This document shows, piece by piece, positions 1 to 7,897 of a DNA stretch of 47,067 bases. The notes beneath the pieces were generated by a model that did no database searches, was not told the DNA's origin, and saw only the letters and a program-made list of their open reading frames with translations. This DNA comes from Nostoc sp. CHAB 5834. GTDB lineage: Bacteria > Cyanobacteriota > Cyanobacteriia > Cyanobacteriales > Nostocaceae. Position 1 is the stretch's first letter. Each line of letters begins with the position of its first letter. Location: the NCBI GenBank assembly GCA_020829485.1, contig JAIVFU010000054.1, forward strand, positions 1 to 47,067. The letters run 5' to 3'. A program made the position numbers and the translations under genes.

Positions 1-45
1 TTTGTTTTCCTCTTTAGTCAGAAATACCCTCAAACGAGCGCCCAT
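1..45 (-). CDS. Probable IS630-family transposase, N-terminal 15 codons only
   Basis: An ATG at 45 opens a minus-strand frame that runs off the left edge, encoding MGARLRVFLTKEENK. From memory this matches the N-terminus of IS630-type helix-turn-helix transposases common in Nostoc, which begin MGARLxVFLTxEE. A GAGG motif about 12 nt upstream could be the ribosome binding site. Only 15 codons are visible, so the family call rests on a short match; the start position is fairly secure. No catalytic residues can be assessed. Confidence 0.45.
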   Translation of the reverse strand, partial: MGARLRVFLTKEENK

Positions 46-338
46 ATTTTTTGTTACCTCGGTAGATATATTCTCCGTATTTATTTATTGTTACATAGTT
101 TCGTTTTTTCCTGCCGACCTACTTAGCGGTTCTCGTTTGGGTGCAGTACAGTTTTGACCTCTCTCCTAAAAGGAGAGAGGTTTTGAATCTTACTCCCCAA
201 CGCTAGAAGGGAAGGAGCTGGGGGTTAGGCCTGTATTCCATGCAATTGGGAACCGCTATAAATCTGATAAACCGAGTTTTTGTAGATTATATAAAATTCG
301 GTTTATCAGCCTATTTTTTCAAAAGGAAAATGTGAATC
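46..338. other. Intergenic region holding a MITE-like repeat
   Basis: No gene is seen. Positions 46-123 are A+T-rich and probably include the transposase upstream region. Positions 124-258 hold a small inverted-repeat element listed separately. The stretch 259-338 contains an imperfect palindrome around 264-312 (AAACCGAGTTTTTGTAGA and its near complement) lying downstream of the DUF4330-like gene, where it could act as a terminator. Confidence 0.5.
124..258. mobile_element. MITE-like element, copy 1 of the TAGCGGTTCTC family
   Basis: The segment begins TAGCGGTTCTC and ends GGGAACCGCTA, a near-perfect terminal inverted repeat. Its core (a CTCTCTCC/GGAGAGAG hairpin, then TCTTACTCCCCAACGCTAG and a GGGGGTTAGG block) is repeated almost exactly at 14282-14432. 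It has no coding capacity. I read it as a non-autonomous mobile repeat; no target duplication is evident. Confidence 0.7.
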
Positions 339-872
339 CTATTTGTCTTTTAATCTGATATCAATAACAGTTGCGTTAAAGTTGTAGTTAAAGCCTTCCA
401 ACTCAAATGGCATTCCAATTTTAACTTTACTTCTACCTAGCACTAGTCCGCTTTTTGTGCTTTTGGCTTTACCCTCTAAAGTCAAAAGCATATCTGTACT
501 AAAATTGTTGGTCTTTGGATCTGGCAATTCTTTAACAGTGCCATTAGGTTGGAAAACATTGACTGTTCTAGGTAGCTGTTGAACGGATTTAATCTCAATC
601 TGTCCGTAGGGTTGATTGCGGATAATCACATTAGTTTTCCCGCCTTTTTTTAAACCGTTGTTGAATAATTGCTCAGGATCACGGACATTCAAACCACGAA
701 CTACTAAGTCTACTTCTATGGGTACTAGTTTCTCACCAACTTGGGCAACACCCAAGCTAGATAAGATGCTAGACGAGACGACAAATATAACTAGCAGAGT
801 TACCAGCGCAGCACCTAAATCTAAGAGGTTGATTTTGCCGAACAAACGGCCTTTTGAATCTAAAATAGCCAT
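339..872 (-). CDS. DUF4330-type membrane-anchored protein
   Basis: The 177-residue product starts MAILDSKGRLFGKINLLDLG, the hallmark opening of the cyanobacterial DUF4330 family, followed by one hydrophobic helix (about residues 17-42, LGAALVTLLVIFVVSSSIL) and a soluble remainder rich in beta-type sequence with repeated valine/isoleucine stretches. The topology suggests an inner-membrane anchor with an exported domain. The biochemical role of the family is unknown to me. The gene stands alone, divergent from the M48 protease gene and separated from it by about 390 bp. The family call rests on the N-terminal signature and the length. Confidence 0.8.
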   Translation of the reverse strand: MAILDSKGRLFGKINLLDLGAALVTLLVIFVVSSSILSSLGVAQVGEKLVPIEVDLVVRGLNVRDPEQLFNNGLKKGGKTNVIIRNQPYGQIEIKSVQQLPRTVNVFQPNGTVKELPDPKTNNFSTDMLLTLEGKAKSTKSGLVLGRSKVKIGMPFELEGFNYNFNATVIDIRLKDK

Positions 873-1265
873 AAAAACTTTTCCGAGGTAATAACGAAGT
901 AATTGATTGTAGCAAGAAGGTTTTCAATGGGAATAGTAATTTTCCCTATTTGCTAATAACTCAAAGCGACTGGGCGTTGCGGTTATGCGACAGTTTATCA
1001 CGAGTTCGTAAATTTGCAGGGGTAGCAGCTAACGCTCAAATTTTTGTCCGTTAAGACTGACGCGCCGAGAAAGTAATATCTAGTGTTTAAGCCTATCTCT
1101 AGAGAGAATCTTTAACTCCCCGTAATTCGGTAGATTTGTGTAAGCATTAGCTGGATCACAACTTCTTTGGTCTTGAGTTAAGAATGCAACTTAGAATACT
1201 CTAAATCCGTCTTATAATTTGTCCCATAATTTTATGTTCTCCCGAAATAATCTTTAGAGCGTATT
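873..1265. promoter_or_regulatory. Divergent intergenic region between DUF4330-like and M48 genes
   Basis: This 393-bp gap separates two divergently transcribed genes and must contain both promoters, but I cannot place -10/-35 elements with confidence. The last 60 bp before the M48 start are A+T-rich. I see no RNA gene, tandem repeat or long palindrome. Confidence 0.4.
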
Positions 1266-2129
1266 ATGTTCAATTGGAAAGGTTTTGTTGCAAGTTACCG
1301 TGTGTGGCGGCGTCGCTGGTTTTATCCCCTAATTTCGGTGGTAGTCGCCCTGAGTCTGTGCCTGAGTACACCCTTGCCTGGAAGAACTTTAGACTTCTTG
1401 CCTCTTATATTGCAGGGAGTCCAGGTACTTCAGCTTTCTAATATATCCGATCGCCAGGAAACTGATATTGGCAAGCAGATTAATCAGGAAATTCTGGGGA
1501 GTCAAGTCAAACTTTACCGGAATTCTGAAGTTAATCGCTATGTAGAACAAATTGGTCGGCGTTTAGTAGCTAGTAGCGATCGCCCCAACCTTCCTTTTAC
1601 CTTCCAAGTAGTTGATGATGATGCTATTAATGCCTTTGCAACTTTAGGAGGCTATGTATATCTCCACACAGGTTTACTGAAAGCCGCAGATAATGAAGCA
1701 GAACTTGCAAGTGTTATTGCCCATGAAATTGGTCACATTGGCGGGAAACATCTGGTTAAACAGATGCGGCAAAGAGCGATCGCTAGTGGTTTAGCAACAG
1801 CAACTGGTTTAGATCGCAATACGGCTGTAGGGATTGGTGTAGAACTTGCCTTGAATCGTCCCCGCAGTCGTCAAGATGAATTTGATGCCGATCAAAGAGG
1901 ACTGCGAACTTTGACACGCGCTGGTTATGCCCAGTCTGGAATAGTTACTTTTATGCAAAAGCTGCTGAAAAAGGGTGGTTCTGTCCCGACATTTTTGAGT
2001 ACGCACCCCGGAACGAGCGATCGCATTGATGGCCTCAGACGTGCAATTAACTCTCAACCTAGTAAGGGAAATTATGGCTTGGATAAGGCTAGTTATAAAG
2101 CTAATATTCGACCATTAGTGAGGTCTTGA
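1266..2129 (+). CDS. M48-family zinc metalloprotease, exported or membrane-anchored
   Basis: The product has 287 residues. A positively charged start (WRRRW) and a hydrophobic segment at about residues 20-38 indicate a signal peptide or membrane anchor. The zinc motif HEIGH lies at residues 153-157, and the likely third ligand is Glu205 in DEFDAD, the standard M48 layout (HExxH plus a distal Glu). The short length and lack of TPR repeats resemble the BepA/LoiP-like soluble M48 core rather than multi-pass HtpX. A role in envelope protein quality control is inferred from the family. HIP1 octamers occur inside the gene. The start ATG gives a normal signal sequence, so I keep it. Confidence 0.9.
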   Translation: MFNWKGFVASYRVWRRRWFYPLISVVVALSLCLSTPLPGRTLDFLPLILQGVQVLQLSNISDRQETDIGKQINQEILGSQVKLYRNSEVNRYVEQIGRRLVASSDRPNLPFTFQVVDDDAINAFATLGGYVYLHTGLLKAADNEAELASVIAHEIGHIGGKHLVKQMRQRAIASGLATATGLDRNTAVGIGVELALNRPRSRQDEFDADQRGLRTLTRAGYAQSGIVTFMQKLLKKGGSVPTFLSTHPGTSDRIDGLRRAINSQPSKGNYGLDKASYKANIRPLVRS

Positions 2130-2164
2130 GGGTATTAGGCATTGGGCATTGGTTATTCTGCTTG

Positions 2165-2197
2165 TCTCCCTCATCCCCCTCATCTCCCTCATCCTCT
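2165..2197. repeat. Low-complexity CTCCCTCATC tandem repeat
   Basis: Directly after the M48 gene, variants of CTCCCTCATC repeat several times. Similar pyrimidine-rich strings occur at 28870 and near 29034-29053 in this window, typical of Nostoc intergenic repeats. Confidence 0.6.
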
Positions 2198-2230
2198 CTA
2201 CTCCCCACTCGCGCTCATCTCGAATATTGC

Positions 2231-2986
2231 TCAATTATGGTTGCGACGATCGACTTTGATTTTAGCTGGATTAACTCTGATCACTACATCTTCTAAAGGC
2301 AGGGTACGGAGATAGTCTTTAAAAATATTAACTTGATAAACCAGGTTATTTGTGACATCTAGTCCAGTCAACCAGCCACTCTTAGGATGATAAGCGCCAG
2401 TATCTATGTCTAGCCATCCCTCTCCTTGTGCCAGTTTGCCAGGAGAAACACCCGGCAGAGTAAAGGTAATGGTGTGACCAATGATAATGAGCTTATCTGG
2501 AAAGTAGGGTTTTTCAATGCTGTGAAATTCCTCTCGTATCCAGCACAGTTGATCGGCAGTTTGTTCTGTCACCGACTTGGAAGGGTCAACACCAGCATGA
2601 GTTAACCAAATATCCCCCAAGTCGAGATATGTAGGCAAACTCTTGAACCAATCCAGATGGTCATCAGGGATTGAAGCCTCGTGGTAACTGGCTACGGTAG
2701 CTTGCCCCCCACTGTAGAGCCATGCTTGCATCGTCGGGGAGGAGGTTCTTTCATTGGTCAGAATGTTTAATAACATCTGCTCATGATTTCCCAACAAACA
2801 TGAGTAGTTATGTCGCTTGACAAAATTAACTACTTGTGAACTATGAGGCCCGCGATCAATTAAGTCTCCCAGAAAATAGATTTGATCGTCTGACGTGGGG
2901 GCGATCGCCTCCAACAATGTCATCAAACCTTCATAGTGTCCATGCACATCCCCAATTACAATTCGTCTGGGGCTAGTTTCGCTCAT
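2231..2986 (-). CDS. PPP-type metallophosphatase (Ser/Thr phosphatase-like)
   Basis: The 251-residue protein shows the metallophosphoesterase signature in order: GDVHGHYEG at residues 12-20, GDLIDRGP at 40-47 and GNHEQ at 66-70, followed by a THAG motif (WLTHAGVDP) and a later GHT motif. These supply the Asp, His and Asn ligands of a dinuclear metal centre. Length and motifs fit the bacterial PPP group (diadenosine tetraphosphatase or Ser/Thr phosphatase-like); the physiological substrate cannot be told from sequence. It converges with the M48 gene. The ATG at 2986 gives the family's usual short N-terminus. Confidence 0.88.
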   Translation of the reverse strand: MSETSPRRIVIGDVHGHYEGLMTLLEAIAPTSDDQIYFLGDLIDRGPHSSQVVNFVKRHNYSCLLGNHEQMLLNILTNERTSSPTMQAWLYSGGQATVASYHEASIPDDHLDWFKSLPTYLDLGDIWLTHAGVDPSKSVTEQTADQLCWIREEFHSIEKPYFPDKLIIIGHTITFTLPGVSPGKLAQGEGWLDIDTGAYHPKSGWLTGLDVTNNLVYQVNIFKDYLRTLPLEDVVIRVNPAKIKVDRRNHN

Positions 2987-3204
2987 TTTCTCTTAGCTTC
3001 AATAGCTTGGCTAATACTTCTGCTACAGTTTAAGCTGTCTGATTTCCGTAGTAGAAGGTAGAAATACTGAATAAGTTTTATTTTAATTTAATTATTGCCC
3101 CATAAATAAAATTAATTTATGATGCAATGGGGTATGATGTAGAATTTTGAGTGCTTAAGAAAGAAAATCGGCAAATTTCATTCACGTTCTTAGCTTAAAA
3201 TTTA

Positions 3205-3280
3205 ACGTGTCGCGGAAGTCCTGGAGGCTATTCCCGATGAATTGGGAAGCTCCGTCCGTCTTACCTCTGAGTAGTTCACG
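3205..3280 (+). mobile_element. Degraded right-end scar resembling an IS200/IS605-type element
   Basis: The string from about 3210 (CGCGGAAGTCCTGGAGGCTA, then GATGAATTGGGAAGCTCC, then GAGTAGTTCAC) resembles, from memory, the 3-prime end of cyanobacterial IS200/IS605 transposons, where the TnpB guide RNA ends just before a TTCAC-type cleavage site (TTCAC at 3275-3279). The terminal hairpin expected before TAGTTCAC is imperfect here, and no tnpA or tnpB frame lies upstream. It is therefore probably a remnant or a PATE-like derivative. Confidence 0.4.
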
Positions 3281-3300
3281 CTGTTGCTTCTATTTCAACA

Positions 3301-3606
3301 ATGTCTAAAGATTTTTCTGCTGATATTAGTTCGCGCATCTGCAAGCACATGAATGATGATCATGCTGATGCCATAGTTGTTTATGCTAAGGCTTTTGGTG
3401 GTGTAACAGATGCGTAGGCGTAGCCCGTCGGAGACATCGCAGCACAAATGCTGTCAATTGATGCACAAGGTATGGATTTAACAGCGCAAGTGAATGGGGA
3501 AGCTGTACCAGTTCGCATTCAGTTTGATCATGTTTTAGCAGATGCGGAAGATGCCCATCAAACTCTAATTGCGATGGTGAAGCAGGCGCGGGTGAAGGCA
3601 AATTAG
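3301..3606 (+). pseudogene. DUF2470-like protein gene interrupted by a 24-bp repeat insertion
   Basis: From ATG 3301 the frame reads MSKDFSADISSRICKHMNDD and on to GGVTDA, then meets TAG at 3415 and again at 3421. From 3439 the same frame resumes with AAQMLSIDAQGMDL and ends RVKAN-stop at 3606. The inserted part matches a dispersed Nostoc-type repeat (TAGCCCGTCGGAGACATCGC at 3421-3440, also found with one mismatch at 46873). Because the insertion is 24 bp long the frame is preserved, so only the two stop codons break the gene. The HMNDDHAD motif and the total length fit DUF2470-type heme/FMN-binding-like proteins. Without readthrough the product is a 38-residue stub. Confidence 0.75.
3413..3440. 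repeat. Small dispersed repeat inserted in the DUF2470-like gene
   Basis: The sequence GCGTAGGCGTAGCCCGTCGG followed by AGACATCGC resembles the very small mobile repeats (SDRs) described for Nostoc genomes. A second copy of its right half lies at 46873-46892 with 19 of 20 bases identical. Exact ends are ambiguous because GATGC/GCA-like bases flank both sides. Confidence 0.65.
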
Positions 3607-3769
3607 AAATTGGGCTAATTGATATGACTAATGCTTGGCTGTCTTTAGACATGCCGTTTGCTTGATATAGCAATCCTAAATGAGTCGTGAAAATCTCCGA
3701 TTCCTCTCTCTGCGTTCTCTGCGCCTCTGTGGTTAATTTATTTTTACAAATGATTTAGGACTGCTATAT

Positions 3770-6700
3770 TTAGCTGTCAAGGATATTAGCTACTGTGGCA
3801 TAAGCCTTGGGTTGGATAATTTCAAACTTCCAGTCTGAAGAATAATCAGGCAACTCATAGCCAACACTCTTAACATGAGCCAACATCAACTCATCCCGTT
3901 GATGCCAAACTGTAAATATTCTCTCTCTGCCATCATAAAGCGTTTCTAGATCGATTTGATAAACCTCATTTACCCGCTTTAGTTTCAAGCCCAACAAATT
4001 TAATAGTCGGCTGAGTATTTTTATTGCCGAAACCGCCTCTTTCTCCCCGACTAAGTTAATACCAAGCGCTCTTTTAATATGCTTACTGTGCTGAAAGACA
4101 ATATTTTTCAGCAATATCAAATCTGGATTACTTTCGGTAAATTCTCGTTCTGCTTCGAGAAACTGAAGCATTCCCAAAGCTCTCATAGCCTCAACTTTGA
4201 GCGTGTAAGTTTTTAAATCTGGGAGAAAAACTTTTCCTTCACCCCAAGACAATTGCTGATGCCATTCTTGCTGATCTCTGATGTGAAAATACTCGCTTTC
4301 GTGAGTTAAATAATAATGAATTAAGAGTTGACGATAATATCCGTTGTCATCCTCCAATTTCAGCCAAGGAGTAACTTCTACACCATACCTTTGTCTGAGA
4401 ACATATTTATTGATTTGGTTACGTTCTCCATCAGTCAGAGAATGCCTCACTAATAGCTGCTCATATTCTACATAATCAATATCCTTAGCATTGGCTACAG
4501 CAGTTGCTACCGATAGTTGATTTTGCTGCTTAATCTCTTTAATTTTGCGTTTAATATCTTTAGCTTTTTGACGGCTTTGCGCCCAATCTTTTTGAACTTT
4601 GACAATTTCTAAAATTAATCTTCTGCGGGTAGCTAAATCATCAGCATCAGTTGCCAAAAACGCAAGGCGTAAATCTCGAATAATATTATTGTGAACAGCA
4701 TTACTCCGCATCTGAATTTGATGCCCATCAGCAATCAAACCATCTTGCATCGATTGACGGTAGAGGCGAATAGAAGCATTTACCCGTGCAGATAACTTAG
4801 CCCAAGTTCGTAAATGAATCGGGTCATGAACTAAAGGTAAATCCACATCTATTTTATGCAGTGGACTTAGCAAAGCTAAGTTTTCTTTTTGATTTTCTTG
4901 ATACCAATCAGATAGCAAGCGATAATTTGTACTACCACTACCGATTAAACCAATACCTCGTTTAGCACACCAGACAACACGCGGCACATCATCCCTGACT
5001 CTTGCTAACGCTTGTCTTGCTTCCGAGTCAGGAATTACCCCTTGAAAAATGCCATAAACTCGGTCAAAATGTTGGACATCAATACTAATTCCTGTACCAA
5101 GGCTAGGGGTAACAAAAACGCCGTCATATTCAGAGATTTTTTCATTGATAGCTGCGATAAAATCAACCGCTTCGTGGCCAGGTGTGTTTATAGTGTGGCT
5201 ACTCACTACCAAGGTTTTAGGAAATTGCCTTCGTAATTTTTGTAAGCGCTCTTTCAGATAACGTTCAATTGTTTCACAACTGTAACGCCCAGCGCGACTA
5301 TCGGTAGTAACATAACATTTACATCCAGCAAGTAAATCCAATTCCAGTTGGTGAATTAGCGGTGTTGGATTGGGCGAATCATAAAAAGTCACGTCCCAAC
5401 CATGCTGAGGTTTCCACTGGTTGAGAACTACCCAGGGTGTTAATTTAATTCCTGCCAATCCCTGTAAATATTCAAGTGACACATCTGATAAATCAGCATC
5501 TTGGGCAATTACTAACCCTCCAGTTGTTAAAACTGTGGAAATTAGTTGCTGGAATAATTTTAATATCTTTACACGCTTGTGTTTACAAGTATTACTGTTT
5601 AATAGATGCCACAAAGACTGCTCTACTTCATCCAGAATTACTATTGCTCCCCGCCAATTTTCCGGGTTAAGTTTCCAAATAGAATCAACGCACAGTCCAA
5701 GAGATTGCTGTGGAGAGAGTGAACGGAGAATGGGAGGAGCGGGGGTAAGTGTTTTATCAATCCTTTTATTTGTATCTTCTTTTTGTGTTCCCCACTGAAT
5801 ACCAATTTTGTCACACAAAAATCTTCCTAGTAGGATTCTGTGAGTAATTAACAAAACAGGTTGATTTCTAATTTTTGCTTGCTGAACAACGGCTTGCAGT
5901 GCTGTAGTTTTACCTGTTCCTTTTGCTGATTTTACTCCTACTAATCCAGAAGTGGGGAAAGGGATTTCACCTATATAAGAGCGATTCAAGGTGAGTGCAG
6001 CAGGAATAGTTAACTCAGTGTGGGGTTTGGTTTGAGCAAGATAAATTTCTAAATCAATACTTTGGCGATAAACTTTATCGAAACTAGTTGCACCTTTCGC
6101 AACGATAAACTCATCAACTCCTTTTTCTATTCCTGGAAGTTCGATGACTTTAACAGTGCATTTTTCTTGCTGGAATAAGCAACCAAGTTGAGAAATCGCA
6201 TTATTTACAGCAGCAATTGTTTTAGGTTGAGTTTCAAAATCAAAGCAAATATAAAAACTACGTTTTGTAATTGCAAACGCTGCTAAATCAGGAATTAGCT
6301 GACGACGGGTAACTTTGCCAAATTCATCTTTAACAACCCGATAACCACTGGTAATTCCGGGAATGGCAATAGTTACATATCCTTGTGTTAACAGTGTCGC
6401 TGCTTTCTTCACACCCTCGCATAGAATCAGGGGAATGTTATATTGCATCACCCATTGCCAGAAGCCTTCAGCTTCACCATCAGCAGTAATGGTGATATTG
6501 TCAGGCATTACCAGATTGTAACGTCCAGCGACTTGCTGCCACACTTGCAGCGTTACGCGCAAACAAAACACCCGCGTTGGTGTGCTGGGGGGATGCTCGT
6601 ATTTGATGGACTTACCATTGTGATTCTGTCGGGGTTGGTTTGGCTTAAAGCATCCCCATTCCATCATTTGCCAATTATTCAAAGGGTCTAGCCCGGAACA

Positions 6701-6916
6701 CCACCAACCACCTTCAGTGATATGAGCATAACGCTGCAACCATCCAGCTTTTACCATTCCGGTATTGGTGCGAGGGAGTAGCTCAGAAATCAATAGGTAC
6801 TCAAAAGCTGTTACGCCTTGGAGTGACTTAAAATTGAGTTGTGCTAAGTGTAATTCTATACCACTATTATTGACTAATTCTTCAAGGTGTTGGGGGTGTA
6901 AATAGTGCAGATGCAT
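3770..6916 (-). CDS. CyRepA1/DUF3854-type plasmid replication protein
   Basis: The 1048-residue protein has an N-terminal DUF3854/Toprim-like part: LCEGVKKAATLL near residue 165, FDFE near 225 and GVDEFI near 266 would carry the acidic metal residues. Next comes a helicase-like part with Walker A KSAKGTGKTTAL (329-340), THR motif (359-361), Walker B VILDEVEQ (426-433) and a late ALARVRDDVPR segment suitable for an arginine finger. This is the architecture of cyanobacterial plasmid replication proteins of the CyRepA1 type (primase plus helicase). A lysine/glutamine-rich coil follows in the C-terminal third. Flanking genes here look chromosomal, so I infer an integrated or relic replicon. No iterons were recognised beside it. 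Confidence 0.8.
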   Translation of the reverse strand: MHLHYLHPQHLEELVNNSGIELHLAQLNFKSLQGVTAFEYLLISELLPRTNTGMVKAGWLQRYAHITEGGWWCSGLDPLNNWQMMEWGCFKPNQPRQNHNGKSIKYEHPPSTPTRVFCLRVTLQVWQQVAGRYNLVMPDNITITADGEAEGFWQWVMQYNIPLILCEGVKKAATLLTQGYVTIAIPGITSGYRVVKDEFGKVTRRQLIPDLAAFAITKRSFYICFDFETQPKTIAAVNNAISQLGCLFQQEKCTVKVIELPGIEKGVDEFIVAKGATSFDKVYRQSIDLEIYLAQTKPHTELTIPAALTLNRSYIGEIPFPTSGLVGVKSAKGTGKTTALQAVVQQAKIRNQPVLLITHRILLGRFLCDKIGIQWGTQKEDTNKRIDKTLTPAPPILRSLSPQQSLGLCVDSIWKLNPENWRGAIVILDEVEQSLWHLLNSNTCKHKRVKILKLFQQLISTVLTTGGLVIAQDADLSDVSLEYLQGLAGIKLTPWVVLNQWKPQHGWDVTFYDSPNPTPLIHQLELDLLAGCKCYVTTDSRAGRYSCETIERYLKERLQKLRRQFPKTLVVSSHTINTPGHEAVDFIAAINEKISEYDGVFVTPSLGTGISIDVQHFDRVYGIFQGVIPDSEARQALARVRDDVPRVVWCAKRGIGLIGSGSTNYRLLSDWYQENQKENLALLSPLHKIDVDLPLVHDPIHLRTWAKLSARVNASIRLYRQSMQDGLIADGHQIQMRSNAVHNNIIRDLRLAFLATDADDLATRRRLILEIVKVQKDWAQSRQKAKDIKRKIKEIKQQNQLSVATAVANAKDIDYVEYEQLLVRHSLTDGERNQINKYVLRQRYGVEVTPWLKLEDDNGYYRQLLIHYYLTHESEYFHIRDQQEWHQQLSWGEGKVFLPDLKTYTLKVEAMRALGMLQFLEAEREFTESNPDLILLKNIVFQHSKHIKRALGINLVGEKEAVSAIKILSRLLNLLGLKLKRVNEVYQIDLETLYDGRERIFTVWHQRDELMLAHVKSVGYELPDYSSDWKFEIIQPKAYATVANILDS

Positions 6917-7259
6917 AGGGAACCGCTCGAAGGGAAGACAATGAGATTAAAACATTAACATGCATCTGCTTTTTTGCTCTAAGAGAGATTGCGAGGCTTT
7001 TATGATTATTTTTTTACTTCGTTACAAGATACACATCGGTTAAGGGTTTGGTAAGTTATTCTGCCTATTAGATCCCCGAAGTAATAATTTTGTATTGTGA
7101 TATTTGTTCGCTATTAATTTTTATTTATCAGTAAATTTTTTTTGTTAAGGAATGCGATCGCTAGAGGGGTTGCAGCAGCGATCGCTATAGGGTAACATCT
7201 TGCAAGACAAGCTTTGTCAAGAATCGTAGACGCATAGTGGCTTGTAGCTATGTGCTATT
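6917..7259. other. A+T-rich gap upstream of the Rep-like gene
   Basis: No gene is evident in this 343-bp stretch. It holds two HIP1 octamers 24 bp apart (7154-7161 and 7178-7185) and long A+T-rich runs at 7000-7145. It contains the promoter region of the replication gene and the end of the YoeB-like remnant transcript. I see no iterated direct repeats of the kind expected at a plasmid origin. Confidence 0.45.
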
Positions 7260-7499
7260 TCAGTAGTGATATCGAGCTTGAAGAAAATCAATTCGGTTAT
7301 CACTTACTAGATAAACAATCCGGTGTTCTTGAGTAAGTCGCCGCGACCAAGCATCTGAATCTAAAATATATCCTGGCTCTTGCTGAGTTTTAGTAGGACG
7401 TAGATGATCCAATACAACCACCCTATTGCCAGCTTTTATAGGGCTGTTAGGAACATCCTGCTTCAGTTCTACCCACTGAAATAAGCTAGCTGTTGTCAT
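7260..7499 (-). pseudogene. Chimeric remnant: unrelated N-terminus fused to the C-terminus of a YoeB-like toxin
   Basis: The 79-residue frame ends DAWSRRLTQEHRIVYLVSDN and then ends in RYHY, the unmistakable C-terminus of YoeB/Txe mRNA interferases (E. coli YoeB ends in the same RYHY). Residues equivalent to YoeB Arg65, His83 and Tyr84 are present, but the first half of the toxin, including the catalytic Glu46 region, is absent. The first 48 residues (VELKQDVPNSPIKAGNRVVV) instead resemble small DUF4926-like proteins. A deletion probably joined two neighbouring genes. No YefM-like antitoxin is nearby. It follows the immunity-like gene by 26 bp on the same strand, so it may be cotranscribed. 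Activity is unlikely. Confidence 0.65.
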
Positions 7500-7525
7500 T
7501 GCTTAATTTTTTCGTGGACTATCAG

Positions 7526-7888
7526 TTAAGCATAGATAGTACGCAAAGAGTCTAATTCATTAGTATCAGTTATAACTTTACGTAATATTTCACTGAAATA
7601 GAAAACTTCATAGTTGGGTGCAAGTTCTTTTTGCAGTCGCTTCCATAAGCTAATTCCTTCTGCTTCAAAAGCCGTTTTAGCCTCTAAACTGGAAAAATCT
7701 GAAGAATTAGGATCTTCCCAGTTTAACTTTGCATCATAAACTTCTGCCCATTTTTCCAAACGGCTAATAGTTTCTTGACTTAATGGCATTATAAGAGGAT
7801 CAATATCTCCAGCTTTATCGGAACTAGCCCACCATAGTGGGTAGCATCCATAATCAGCCATGAGTTTGATTTTTTCTGCCATAGTCAC
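7526..7888 (-). CDS. Candidate immunity protein for the upstream toxin-like gene
   Basis: The 120-residue acidic protein starts MTMAEKIKLMADYGCYPLWW; a second Met is at residue 3. It has no signal peptide, membrane segment or enzymatic motif. A tryptophan-rich N-terminus (YPLWWASS), the segment LNWEDPNSS and a helical C-terminus are the recognisable traits. It begins 9 bp after the stop of the toxin-like gene, so the two are almost certainly cotranscribed and translationally coupled. Small acidic cytoplasmic proteins placed directly 3-prime of polymorphic-toxin domains are usually immunity proteins, and that is the basis of the call. I do not recognise a named family, and a plain hypothetical remains possible. 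Confidence 0.6.
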   Translation of the reverse strand: MTMAEKIKLMADYGCYPLWWASSDKAGDIDPLIMPLSQETISRLEKWAEVYDAKLNWEDPNSSDFSSLEAKTAFEAEGISLWKRLQKELAPNYEVFYFSEILRKVITDTNELDSLRTIYA

Positions 7889-7897
7889 TTCACCGAA

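Noticed and set aside
3386..3673. Minus-strand frame of 95 codons over the DUF2470-like pseudogene
   Set aside because: The plus strand carries family-like sequence on both sides of the insertion; this frame is a Pro/Ser/Leu-rich shadow.
5421..5798. 125-codon plus-strand frame inside the replication gene
   Set aside because: Antisense shadow of the helicase-like region, Cys/Ser-rich with no start signal.
6917..7259. Possible plasmid origin next to the replication gene
   Set aside because: No iterons or DnaA-box cluster were recognised; only two HIP1 octamers and A+T-rich DNA, which are not specific.
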